Positions 35,276 to 43,109 of a stretch of DNA of 61,375 nt are shown here, in pieces. The stretch is from STF1-138 sp035356975 (GTDB lineage: Bacteria > Patescibacteriota > Patescibacteriia > UBA1558 > S5-K13), in NCBI GenBank assembly GCA_035356975.1, contig DAORGW010000002.1, forward strand, positions 1-61,375, read 5' to 3'. The notes under the pieces are model-generated. The model saw only the letters and a list, made by a program, of their open reading frames with translations. It made no database searches and was not told where the DNA came from. Position 1 is the stretch's first letter, and the number at the start of each line of letters is the position of its first letter. The position numbers and the translations under genes are program-made.

Positions 35276-35485
35276 TTTAATTGCGCCATCAGGACAAATT
35301 CTCTCGCAAATCTTACATTGAATACATTTTGAAATATCGCATTTAATGGTGTCATTTCCATATACTCCTCGTTCGCTGTCTTTAAATTCTAAACATTTCT
35401 TTGGACAAAATTCTATACAAAGCCCACAACCCTTGCAATATTTAGGATGATTTATAAAAGATTTTTCTCCTTCTTTGTATTGCAT
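35264..35485 (-). CDS. 2x[4Fe-4S] ferredoxin
   Basis: A 73-residue electron carrier with two CxxCxxCxxxC motifs: Cys17-20-23-27 and Cys54-57-60-64, plus extra Cys31 and Cys49. It resembles the delta subunit of 2-oxoacid:ferredoxin oxidoreductases, but no such enzyme is nearby. It lies five nt behind the PSP1/RicT gene, which is itself a cysteine-rich Fe-S complex subunit, so a shared role is plausible but inferred. Confidence 0.9.
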   Translation of the reverse strand: MQYKEGEKSFINHPKYCKGCGLCIEFCPKKCLEFKDSERGVYGNDTIKCDISKCIQCKICERICPDGAIKIGS

Positions 35486-35490
35486 AATTA

Positions 35491-36261
35491 TTATAAATTA
35501 ATAATTATAATACTTTGATCTTTATCTAATTTTACTTTATATGATCTTTTAAGTGGCATTAATTCTATTACTTCAGCTTCTCCATTTTTTGTTTTAACTC
35601 TATCTCCTATTTCTGGCATTCCAGTTAATAATTCCTTATAAGCGTCTTCTTCATAAGCAAGGCAACATTTTAATCTTCCACACATTCCAGATAATTTTTC
35701 AAGTCCTCGATGAGCAACTTGCTGATCTCTTGCAAAACTTGTATTTATACTTTCTAATGTTTTTAAAAATCTTTTACAACACAAAACCTGACCACACTCT
35801 CCAATATCACCGAAAGATTTTGCCTCATCTCTAACTCCAATCTGATATAATCTAATTTTTTTCTTATACTTTTTAGAAATATTTTTTACTAACTCCCTGA
35901 AATCAACCCTTCCATCAGCAACAAAAGAAAAAACCATCATTGAATTATCGAGTGATATATGTAAATCAACGAGCTTCATTTCAAGTTCTTGTTTTTTAAT
36001 AAGATTTTTTACGTCTTTGAGAATTTTATCATTATTTATATTATTTTTTTTGAATTGAGATAGGTCTTTATCATTAACAAGTCTTATAACTTCACCCAAT
36101 CCCTGTGTTTCATTAGATTCTTTTATTTCAACTATTTCTGCAATATCGTTTACCTCCATGTGCTCCACAACGACTTTATCTCCAATAGAAAAATTTTCTT
36201 CTTTTAATAAAAAAAAGTTTGTAGAGTCCCATGAAACAAATTTTGCACCAAATATTTTCAT
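35491..36261 (-). CDS. ricT: PSP1-domain protein RicT (YaaT)
   Basis: RicT is part of a regulatory Fe-S-containing complex (RicA/RicF/RicT) that in Bacillus affects RNase Y and development. The 256-residue protein shows the PSP1 core FVADGRVDFRELVKNISK and two cysteine clusters, ECGQVLCCKRFL and MCGRLKCCLAYEED, the family hallmark. RicA and RicF are not seen here. It lies between pyrH and the ferredoxin, one nt from pyrH. Confidence 0.88.
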   Translation of the reverse strand: MKIFGAKFVSWDSTNFFLLKEENFSIGDKVVVEHMEVNDIAEIVEIKESNETQGLGEVIRLVNDKDLSQFKKNNINNDKILKDVKNLIKKQELEMKLVDLHISLDNSMMVFSFVADGRVDFRELVKNISKKYKKKIRLYQIGVRDEAKSFGDIGECGQVLCCKRFLKTLESINTSFARDQQVAHRGLEKLSGMCGRLKCCLAYEEDAYKELLTGMPEIGDRVKTKNGEAEVIELMPLKRSYKVKLDKDQSIIIINL

Positions 36262-36262
36262 A

Positions 36263-36967
36263 TTATTTTATCATTAAAGTTCCAATATCATCTTTTTCGA
36301 AAATACGTTTAAAATTTCCACTTTTTAATTTGAAAACTTTTATTTTTATATTATTTTTATCGGCTATTTCATAGGCACGTAAGTCCATAATCCCCAATTT
36401 CATTTTTATCGCATCTTTTAATTTTAGTTCTTGAAATTGTTTTGCATTCTTATATTTATTTGGATCTTTATCATAAACACCATCAACTTGAGTTGCTTTT
36501 AAAACTATTTCTGCTCTTAATTTTCTTGCCACATCAACGGACGAGGTGTCTGTTGTAAAATGAGGATTTCCGGTTCCTCCAGCAAAAACCAAAATATAAT
36601 TTTCCTTAAAATATTTTAAACATTTTTTATTATTATAAAGCTCTACAAAATTAGAAACTGGAAATGCAGAAATTACCTTTGATTTTACTCCAATTTGATT
36701 TAGCACACCACTTAAACACATTGCATTTAAAACTGTTGCTGTCATTCCCATGTGATCTGCGCGTATTTTATCTAACTCATTATTTTTTATCATACGACCC
36801 CTGAAAATATTTCCACCGCCTATCATAATTCCTATTCTTACACCTTTTTGATTTATATATTTTAGCTCATTTGCTAATTTTTTAATTATTACAAAATCAA
36901 AACCAAAATTACCAGCTCCGCTTAGAGCCTCTCCCGATAATTTAATAACCACTTTTTTATATTTCAT
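36263..36967 (-). CDS. pyrH: UMP kinase
   Basis: PyrH phosphorylates UMP to UDP, feeding RNA, DNA and glycan precursor synthesis. The 234-residue amino-acid-kinase-fold protein has KLSGEALSG, IMIGGGNIFRG, and FAGGTGNPHFTTDTSSVDVA, all diagnostic. The order rpsB-tsf-pyrH is conserved in bacteria, but frr, which normally follows, is 7 kb away at 28582. Confidence 0.96.
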   Translation of the reverse strand: MKYKKVVIKLSGEALSGAGNFGFDFVIIKKLANELKYINQKGVRIGIMIGGGNIFRGRMIKNNELDKIRADHMGMTATVLNAMCLSGVLNQIGVKSKVISAFPVSNFVELYNNKKCLKYFKENYILVFAGGTGNPHFTTDTSSVDVARKLRAEIVLKATQVDGVYDKDPNKYKNAKQFQELKLKDAIKMKLGIMDLRAYEIADKNNIKIKVFKLKSGNFKRIFEKDDIGTLMIK

Positions 36968-37023
36968 GAAGAAAAATAAATTATTATAATTTCATTATAC
37001 AGCTCACAACAACAAATAACAAA

Positions 37024-37797
37024 CTACAGACTAAATCTTCTAAATTTATCTATTTTTGCTTGATTTTCTTCTAATAATTTGGAGATTGTTTTTGTATCAT
37101 CTTTTACAAACAACTGATTAGTAAGACAATTTTCTTTGTAAAATTTATCTAATTTACCATTTAATATGTTTTCAATTATATTTTCCGGCTTTCCTTCTTT
37201 GCTTAATTGTTCTCTGTAAATTTCTTTTTCTTTCTCTATTATATCATTTGGAACATCTTCTGGATGCAAATATGCTGGATTCATTGCTGTTGCGTGCATT
37301 GCAATATCTCTTGCCAATTCTTCACTTCCACCTATTAATGATACTATTGAAGCAATTTTATTATTTGTATGCAAATAATATGAAATTGGACTTCCTTCTA
37401 TAATTTCAAAAAATGCTAACTTTAAGTTCTCGCCAATTTTTACAATTAATTCATTTTTTATTTTATCGTCAGCTATTGATTCAAAATTTTCGACTCCTGT
37501 TTCTAAAAGTTTTTCTGATAATTCCTTGGTAGAGCTTATAAAATCTGAATTTCTTGCAACGAAATCTGTTTCACAATTTAATCCAACTACTGAAATTTTA
37601 TTATCTTTTTTAATAATAGAAATACAACCTTCATTTGCTGTTCTTGAAGATTTTTTATCTGCTAATTGTTCACCCTTTTTTCTAAGAAGTTCGACTGCTT
37701 GATTTAAGTCGCCATTTGTTTCTTCTAGTGCTTTCTGGCAATCACTCATTCCTGCACCAGTTAAATCTCTGAGTTGTTTAATTTGTGCTATGTCCAT
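37024..37797 (-). CDS. tsf: Translation elongation factor EF-Ts
   Basis: EF-Ts is the nucleotide exchange factor of EF-Tu. The product starts MDIAQIKQLRDLTGAGMSDCQKALEE (UBA-like domain) and contains the invariant LNCETDFVARN, followed by the core dimer region with HATAMNPAYL. At 257 residues it is slightly short but complete. It is second in the rpsB-tsf-pyrH operon. Confidence 0.96.
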   Translation of the reverse strand: MDIAQIKQLRDLTGAGMSDCQKALEETNGDLNQAVELLRKKGEQLADKKSSRTANEGCISIIKKDNKISVVGLNCETDFVARNSDFISSTKELSEKLLETGVENFESIADDKIKNELIVKIGENLKLAFFEIIEGSPISYYLHTNNKIASIVSLIGGSEELARDIAMHATAMNPAYLHPEDVPNDIIEKEKEIYREQLSKEGKPENIIENILNGKLDKFYKENCLTNQLFVKDDTKTISKLLEENQAKIDKFRRFSL

Positions 37798-37814
37798 ATT
37801 TATTTTTGTTAAAA

Positions 37815-37882
37815 AATTATAAAGTTAAAAGTTATAAAGTTCGTAAGTTTAAAAAAACCTAAAACTTTATAACTTGATAATT
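37815..37882. repeat. Reiterated-word hairpin between rpsB and tsf
   Basis: AAGTTATAAAGTT (37829-37841) pairs perfectly over 13 bp with AACTTTATAACTT (37863-37875); the outer AATTAT/ATAATT also pair. It sits in the spacer between two co-oriented operon genes, so it should be transcribed. Confidence 0.7.
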
Positions 37883-37894
37883 GATGCCAATTTT

Positions 37895-38575
37895 TTACTT
37901 TTTTGCTTCGTTTATAGATTCTTTAAATACTGAAAGTATAAGTTTTAAAGTGTTTACGGAATCATCATTTGCGGGAATTGGATAATCAACGAGTTCTGGA
38001 TTTGTATTTGTATCAGCAATTGCAATTACTGGAATTTTTCTTTCTTTTGCTTCTGTCACGGCTGTTTTTTCATAATTTATATCAACTACAAAAATTGCTT
38101 GTGGTATACCATTTAAATCTCTAATTCCCTCTACCATTTCTTTTAATTTTGCGATTTCTCTCTCAATCATTAGTTTTTCTTTTTTTGTATATTTTTCGTA
38201 CACACCATTTGCCATATCTTCCTCTAATTTCTTCATTTTATTTGGTAGGCGAATAATGTTATCAAAATTTGTAAATGTTCCGCCCAACCAACGAGATATT
38301 ACGTATGGCATATTTATGCTTTCAGCAAATTCTTTAACAATTGCTTTTGCTTGACGTTTTGTTCCAACAAAAAGAATTTTTCCTTTATTTGCAATTATTT
38401 TTTTTACAAATTCAGATGCCTTTTCAAGAGATTCTATTGTTTTTTCCAAATCAATAATATGAACCCCGTCTTTTACGCCGAAAATATATTTATCCATTTT
38501 TGGATATCTTTTTGATTTTACTTGGCCAAAATGTGCTCCACTTTTTAATAAATCTAGAATTGATACTGTTTTCAT
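37895..38575 (-). CDS. rpsB: 30S ribosomal protein uS2
   Basis: uS2 of the small subunit. The 226-residue protein has LLKSGAHFGQVKSKRYPKM, ILFVGTKRQAK, SRWLGGTFTNF and the C-terminal IPVIAIADTNTNPELVDYPIPANDD, all typical. First gene of the rpsB-tsf-pyrH operon. The ATG follows ATAATACAAT with no SD. Confidence 0.97.
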   Translation of the reverse strand: MKTVSILDLLKSGAHFGQVKSKRYPKMDKYIFGVKDGVHIIDLEKTIESLEKASEFVKKIIANKGKILFVGTKRQAKAIVKEFAESINMPYVISRWLGGTFTNFDNIIRLPNKMKKLEEDMANGVYEKYTKKEKLMIEREIAKLKEMVEGIRDLNGIPQAIFVVDINYEKTAVTEAKERKIPVIAIADTNTNPELVDYPIPANDDSVNTLKLILSVFKESINEAKK

Positions 38576-38587
38576 ATTGTATTATTA

Positions 38588-38670
38588 GGCTTCAGTTTTT
38601 AGGTTTCAGTTTTTAGAAATTTATTTAAATCTAGATTTCCGGAAACTGTAAACTGTAATCTGAAAACTAT
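38588..38670. repeat. CTGAAA/AAACTG word-repeat hairpin upstream of rpsB
   Basis: The left half repeats TTTCAGTTTTTAG and the right half repeats AAACTGTAAACTGTAATCTG, giving an imperfect long hairpin with AGAAAT/ATTTC near the loop. It belongs to the same class as the blocks at 8815 and 19902. Confidence 0.5.
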
Positions 38671-38752
38671 TATTTAAATTAATAAAATTAAGCATGATTA
38701 TGCTTTAAAGTGATTAAATATTAGCATAATAGTGAAAAAAAAGCAAGAAAAA

Positions 38753-38774
38753 GGGTTGCTCCGCAGAGCAACCC
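38753..38774 (-). terminator. Terminator of the 52-aa small gene
   Basis: GGGTTGCTC and GAGCAACCC form a perfect 9-bp stem with a four-base loop; TTTTTC follows on the minus strand. Confidence 0.9.
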
Positions 38775-38791
38775 ATGAAAAAGGAGGTCTC

Positions 38792-38950
38792 TTAATGAAG
38801 ACCACGGGGTTCTGGTATGAGACCGTCTTCATCTAAAAGATGCAAACGGTTATTAAGCCCCCTTGTATTAGAAAGAGCTTTAATTTCCTCATCCGTGGGT
38901 TCATCTTGTTTCCCAATAGACACTTTGGTTTTCTGTTTTTCCTTTTCCAT
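38792..38950 (-). CDS. Small acidic/charged protein, 52 aa, stand-alone
   Basis: The frame begins MEKEKQKTKVSIGKQDEPTD and ends GLIPEPRGLH. It is hydrophilic with no signal or helix. A strong SD (GGGAGGA) lies four bases before the ATG, a promoter is at 38978-39006 and a strong terminator at 38753-38774. Its G+C is higher than that of the neighbours. No family is recognised; the shape suggests a small, possibly disordered regulatory protein or peptide. The opposite-strand frame is a shadow. Confidence 0.75.
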   Translation of the reverse strand: MEKEKQKTKVSIGKQDEPTDEEIKALSNTRGLNNRLHLLDEDGLIPEPRGLH

Positions 38951-38977
38951 ACTTTCCTCCCATTTAATGATAATAAT

Positions 38978-39006
38978 ATATTACCCCTAAAATACAACAG
39001 TGTCAA
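38978..39006 (-). promoter_or_regulatory. Promoter of the 52-aa small gene
   Basis: On the minus strand TTGACA (39001-39006) and TAATAT (38978-38983) are 17 nt apart. Confidence 0.75.
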
Positions 39007-39028
39007 CTATAATAAATTATAAAAGCCC

Positions 39029-39057
39029 TTGCATATTGTTAAATATTGTGCTAATAT
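39029..39057 (+). promoter_or_regulatory. Promoter of rpmE
   Basis: TTGCAT (39029-39034) and TAATAT (39052-39057) have a 17-nt spacer, with TGC just before the -10. Confidence 0.65.
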
Positions 39058-39091
39058 CTTATTCAGTTTATATTAATAAAATTATATTTTT

Positions 39092-39379
39092 ATGAAAAAA
39101 GAATTACATCCAAAATACAACGAAAAAGTAAAAGTTACATGTACTTGTGGCAATACTTTTTATACTGGCTCCACAATGGATCCAATAAATATTGAAATTT
39201 GTTCACAATGTCATCCTTTTTACACGGGCAAACAGAAACTTATTGATGATTCAGGAATTATTAATAAATATGCTAAAAGAGTTGAAAGTCATGGAAAAAT
39301 TTCAAAAACAAAAGTTGGTAAAAAAGCAAAAAGAGCAAGACAAGCTGTTAAAAAGTCAACAAAATCTACAAAAAAATAA
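39092..39379 (+). CDS. rpmE: 50S ribosomal protein bL31, zinc type
   Basis: bL31 bridges the subunits. It has the zinc ligands Cys17, Cys19, Cys37 and Cys40 (CTCG and CSQCHPFYTG). The C-terminus carries a lysine-rich extension (about 72-95) beyond the E. coli length. It has a promoter and a terminator and is followed by prfA-prmC on the same strand. No SD. Confidence 0.96.
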   Translation: MKKELHPKYNEKVKVTCTCGNTFYTGSTMDPINIEICSQCHPFYTGKQKLIDDSGIINKYAKRVESHGKISKTKVGKKAKRARQAVKKSTKSTKK

Positions 39380-39390
39380 CATAAGCAATA

Positions 39391-39423
39391 AAAGCATCTT
39401 TTACACAACAAAGATGTTTTTAT
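39391..39423 (+). terminator. Terminator after rpmE
   Basis: AGCATCTTT and AAAGATGTT pair around ACACAAC, followed by TTTTATTTTG. It lies just before prfA and may be partly read through. Confidence 0.65.
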
Positions 39424-39449
39424 TTTGTAAATTTTGATAAAATAAATAC

Positions 39450-40505
39450 ATGATTAATATTAAAAAAATAGAAGAATTACAAAAAAAATCCGAAGAATTG
39501 GAAAATCAAATGAATGATCCGGTAATTTTTAACGATCTTTCAAAAATTAAAAATATATCAAAAGAGTACAATGAGATAAAAAAAATTTTAGATAATTTTT
39601 CAAAAATTCAATTGATAGAAAAACAAATTTCTGAATGTGATGAAATTTTAAAATCCGAGGATGTTTCTATGATTGAAATTGCAAAATCTGAAAAGGAAAG
39701 TTTAGAACAAAAATTAAATAAATTAAATTTAGAAACTGAAGAAATGATAAATCCATCTTCTCCGTATGATAAAAAAAATGCGATTATGGAGATTCGCGCT
39801 GGAACGGGTGGAGAAGAATCTGGGCTTTTCTCTGCTGATTTATTTAGAATGTATTCAAGATATTGTGAAAGATACGGATTTAAACTACAAATACTAAGTG
39901 ATAGCCGGACTGAAATAGGTGGATTTAAAGAAATAATTTTTGAAATAATTGGTGATAATGCATTTGGTGTGCTTAAATACGAAAGCGGGGTTCATAGAGT
40001 ACAGCGCGTTCCAGAAACTGAAAAATCTGGAAGAATTCATACATCAGCCTCAACAGTTGCTGTGCTTCCAGAAGCAGAAGATGTTGATATTAAAATTGAA
40101 GATAAGGACTTAAAAATTGATACATTTTGTTCAAGTGGTGCTGGTGGTCAATCGGTTAACACAACTTATTCTGCTGTAAGAATTACTCATCTTCCAAGTG
40201 GTCTTGTTGTCTCGTGCCAAGACGAAAGATCCCAATCACAAAACAAGGAAAAGGCAATGCAAATTTTAAAATCTCGTTTACTTGCGTTAGAAGAAGAAAA
40301 AAGACAACAAGAAATTGCTAAAAATAGAAAATCTCAGGTTGGATCTGGTGATAGATCAGAAAAAATAAGAACATATAATTTTCCACAAAACAGAGTTACA
40401 GATCATAGAATAAATTTAACTTCATATAATTTAGATAGAGTTCTTGATGGTGAGATAGATGAATTCATAGAAAAATTAAAAGAATTCTATAGAAATGAAA
40501 ATTAA
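39450..40505 (+). CDS. prfA: Peptide chain release factor 1
   Basis: RF1 reads UAA and UAG stops. The 351-residue protein has the catalytic GGQ at 232-234 (SSGAGGQSVN) and the RF1-type PxT stop-recognition motif in RVPETEKSGRIHTS, not the SPF of RF2. It overlaps prmC, its methyltransferase, by 11 nt, a classic pair. Confidence 0.96.
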   Translation: MINIKKIEELQKKSEELENQMNDPVIFNDLSKIKNISKEYNEIKKILDNFSKIQLIEKQISECDEILKSEDVSMIEIAKSEKESLEQKLNKLNLETEEMINPSSPYDKKNAIMEIRAGTGGEESGLFSADLFRMYSRYCERYGFKLQILSDSRTEIGGFKEIIFEIIGDNAFGVLKYESGVHRVQRVPETEKSGRIHTSASTVAVLPEAEDVDIKIEDKDLKIDTFCSSGAGGQSVNTTYSAVRITHLPSGLVVSCQDERSQSQNKEKAMQILKSRLLALEEEKRQQEIAKNRKSQVGSGDRSEKIRTYNFPQNRVTDHRINLTSYNLDRVLDGEIDEFIEKLKEFYRNEN

Positions 40506-41346
40506 TGAATCATTAAAATTTGCCCATGAAATTTTAAGAAAGGCTGGGATTGATTCTTTTGTTTTAGATTCTGAAATTTTATTGGGGTTTGTTTTGAAAA
40601 AAAGCAGGGAATGGATTTTAGCAAATCCTGATTTTATACTTCACAAAAAAGCAGAAAAAAAATTTTTTAGATTAATTATAAAACGTGTAAAAAATTATCC
40701 AGTTGCATATATTTTGGGCTATAAATATTTTTATGGATTAAAATTTAAAGTAAATAAAAGCGTGTTAATACCAAGGCCAGAAACAGAAATTTTAGTTGAT
40801 GGCACCTTCGAGGTGGTCAACCTGCGAGGTGGTCAACCTGCGAGGTTAACAATCCTTGATATTGGAACGGGTTCTGGTTGTATCGCAATTACACTTGCAA
40901 AAAAAATAAAAAATGTAAAAATTATAGCATGCGATATTTCACAAAAAGCACTAAGAATTGCTAAGAAAAATGCGAAGATAAACAAAGTAAACAATATTGA
41001 ATTTATAAAAAGTGATTTATTAAAAAATATAAAAAATAAAAAAATAGATATCATTGTGGCAAACCTACCCTATGTAAAAAAAGACTATACTAATGATTCT
41101 ATAAAATATGAACCACGCTCTGCGCTCTATTCTTACTCAAAAGATGGATTGTCGTATTATAAAAAATTATTACACCAAATAAAAAAATTCGAATTTAATC
41201 CAAAGTATATATTTTTTGAAATAGATCCCGAACAGCGTCCGATTTTAGAAACTTTTGTAAAGCAAATATTTAAAAAAACAATAATTGAAATAAAAAAAGA
41301 TCTAAATAGTCTTGGTAGGGTTTTTATAATAAAACTCATAATTTAA
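40495..41346 (+). CDS. prmC: Release factor glutamine methyltransferase PrmC, with repeat insert
   Basis: PrmC methylates the GGQ glutamine of release factors. The N-terminal helical domain precedes the SAM-binding motif LDIGTGSGCIAITLA; the substrate motif is NLPY (ANLPYVKK), a variant of NPPY. Between ETEILVD and motif I the protein carries an extra stretch (about residues 104-119, GTFEVVNLRGGQPARL) encoded exactly by three 16-nt palindromic repeats (40803-40850). The 48-nt insert keeps the frame. The enzyme is likely active because the insert is in a linker, but that is inferred. Confidence 0.93.
   Translation: MKINESLKFAHEILRKAGIDSFVLDSEILLGFVLKKSREWILANPDFILHKKAEKKFFRLIIKRVKNYPVAYILGYKYFYGLKFKVNKSVLIPRPETEILVDGTFEVVNLRGGQPARLTILDIGTGSGCIAITLAKKIKNVKIIACDISQKALRIAKKNAKINKVNNIEFIKSDLLKNIKNKKIDIIVANLPYVKKDYTNDSIKYEPRSALYSYSKDGLSYYKKLLHQIKKFEFNPKYIFFEIDPEQRPILETFVKQIFKKTIIEIKKDLNSLGRVFIIKLII
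40803..40850. repeat. Three tandem 16-nt palindromic repeats inside prmC (copy B)
   Basis: Units 40803-40818, 40819-40834 and 40835-40850 follow the pattern AACCTGCGAGGTNNNC (the first unit has T for G). The same unit and period occur as two copies at 31389-31420. Here they lie in a coding frame. Confidence 0.85.
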
Positions 41347-41356
41347 TATTAAAAAC

Positions 41357-41389
41357 AAAAAAACAGCCCAACACTTTGAGCTGTTTTTT
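41357..41389. terminator. Bidirectional terminator between prmC and the delta-60 protein
   Basis: AAAACAGC-c-CAA and TTG-a-GCTGTTTT form the stem, with A and T runs on the two sides, serving both convergent genes. Confidence 0.75.
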
Positions 41390-41400
41390 ATATAAATATA

Positions 41401-42975
41401 TTACTCTATACTAAAACCTATTTCATAATCCCTAAAAGATGCTTCACTTATATCATGAACTAATTTATTCCAATTAGGACCATATAATCTATTGGCGGCA
41501 TTTTCTGTTTTTATCCACTGCAATGCTCCACCAGCAGAAACTCTATACACTTTTGGAATTGATGGTATTTTTACTAAAGAATTGGCATTAAATGGTACAT
41601 TTTTACCCAAAGGATATGATTCTAATTTTCTAGAAGACACAGAGGGGATATTATAAAAAGCATTACTATCAAAATAAGAATACCATATAGATTCATTAAT
41701 ATATGCGTGCCTTATTTGATTCATATCTATAAAATATACGGCGGATGTGTCCCTTGACTTTACCCAAGAACCCCTAGTCCAAAATGATAAATTTTGTTTA
41801 TTAAAACTATTATCCAAAGAAGCGTCTAAATTTAATCTTGCAATATAATTTCTCATCTGCCCATTATACATTGTAAATTTACCAACTATAATTATTCGAC
41901 TATCTTGATCTAATTTAGAAAAAAAGATTGCGTTATCTGCGCCGAGATTTGGGTTAAAACTTGTATCAAGCGAACCATCTGAGTTTAATCTTGCAATACG
42001 ATTTCTTGATGTCCTGTTATATTTTGAAAAATATCCACTTATTATTAATTTATTATCCCGCTGTCTGTATATAGAATAAATAGTATAATCTGCCCCAGAA
42101 CCAGGATTAAAACTTGTATCAAGCGAACCATCTGAGTTTAATCTTGCAATACGATTTCTTGATATCCCGTTATATGTTGTAAAATCACCACCTATTATTA
42201 TTTTTCCACCAGATCCAATTGTTAAAAATCTAATAAATTGATCTGCCCCAGAACCAGGATTAAAACTTGTATCAAGTGATCCATCTAAATTTAATCTTGC
42301 AATACGATTTCTTGATATCCCGTTATATGTTGTAAAATCACCACCTATTATTATTTTTCCATCTGGTTGAAAAGTAGAAGTATAAACAGAATATCTTGCC
42401 CCCAAACCAGGATTAAAACTTGTATCAAGTGATCCATCTGAATTTAATCTTGCAACACCACCCCTTCCTAAATAGTCATATCTTGTAAAGTCTCCTACTA
42501 TTATTATTTTTCCATCTGACTGAATAGAGCAGCCATAAATAGAATTATCCGCCCCATTACCAATATTAAAACTTGTATCAAGCGAACCATCTGAGTTTAA
42601 TCTTGCGATACGGTTTCTTGATGTACCATTATATGTTGTAAAATCACCACCTATTATTATTTTTCCGTCTTGTTGTTCACACATAGAACGGATTATATTA
42701 TTTAACCCAGAGCCAGGATTAAAACTTGTATCAAGCGAACCATCTGAGTTTAATCTTGCAATACGATTTCTTGATGTACCATTATATGTTGTAAAATCAC
42801 CACCTATTATTATTTTGCCATCTGGCTGAAGAGTATAAACATATATCTGATTATTTGCCCCTTGATATATATTTTCTGACAATGTTGTATCTGCCAGAGA
42901 ATTACTAATAAAATATATACTTGCACCCACAACCATTAAAGATATTATCAATAAAATCTTATTTATTCTTTTCAT
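41401..42975 (-). CDS. Exported delta-60 repeat beta-propeller protein
   Basis: A probable surface protein. A signal peptide or anchor (about 8-28) is followed by seven to eight repeats of about 50 residues with the core GGDFTTYNG-(T/I)SRNRIARLNSDGSLDTSFN, the delta-60 repeat of YVTN-like propellers. After the repeats (from about 400) comes a different domain with AVYFIDMNQIRHAYIN, SYPLGKNVPF, VYRVSAGGALQWIKTENAA and LYGPNWNK; I recall this tail from many Patescibacteria surface proteins. Repeat units are nearly identical at DNA level, so the copy number is probably changeable. Confidence 0.85.
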   Translation of the reverse strand: MKRINKILLIISLMVVGASIYFISNSLADTTLSENIYQGANNQIYVYTLQPDGKIIIGGDFTTYNGTSRNRIARLNSDGSLDTSFNPGSGLNNIIRSMCEQQDGKIIIGGDFTTYNGTSRNRIARLNSDGSLDTSFNIGNGADNSIYGCSIQSDGKIIIVGDFTRYDYLGRGGVARLNSDGSLDTSFNPGLGARYSVYTSTFQPDGKIIIGGDFTTYNGISRNRIARLNLDGSLDTSFNPGSGADQFIRFLTIGSGGKIIIGGDFTTYNGISRNRIARLNSDGSLDTSFNPGSGADYTIYSIYRQRDNKLIISGYFSKYNRTSRNRIARLNSDGSLDTSFNPNLGADNAIFFSKLDQDSRIIIVGKFTMYNGQMRNYIARLNLDASLDNSFNKQNLSFWTRGSWVKSRDTSAVYFIDMNQIRHAYINESIWYSYFDSNAFYNIPSVSSRKLESYPLGKNVPFNANSLVKIPSIPKVYRVSAGGALQWIKTENAANRLYGPNWNKLVHDISEASFRDYEIGFSIE

Positions 42976-43070
42976 ATTATTATTTAATTAATTTTTTATA
43001 TATAATAAATCACATTAATCATATATCTTATATATAACACCATATACAAAGTTAAATCAATGGTAAACTC

Positions 43071-43100
43071 AAAAAGCCAAGATAAACTTGGCTTTTTTTG
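43071..43100. terminator. Terminator of the dTTP-supply operon
   Basis: AAAAAGCCAAG and CTTGGCTTTTT form an 11-bp stem with an ATAAA loop; T-runs occur on both strands. Confidence 0.8.
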
Positions 43101-43109
43101 ATTATTGAC

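Noticed and set aside
38840..39022. Plus-strand frame of 60 codons
   Set aside because: Antisense to the 52-aa gene with full expression signals; no SD of its own.
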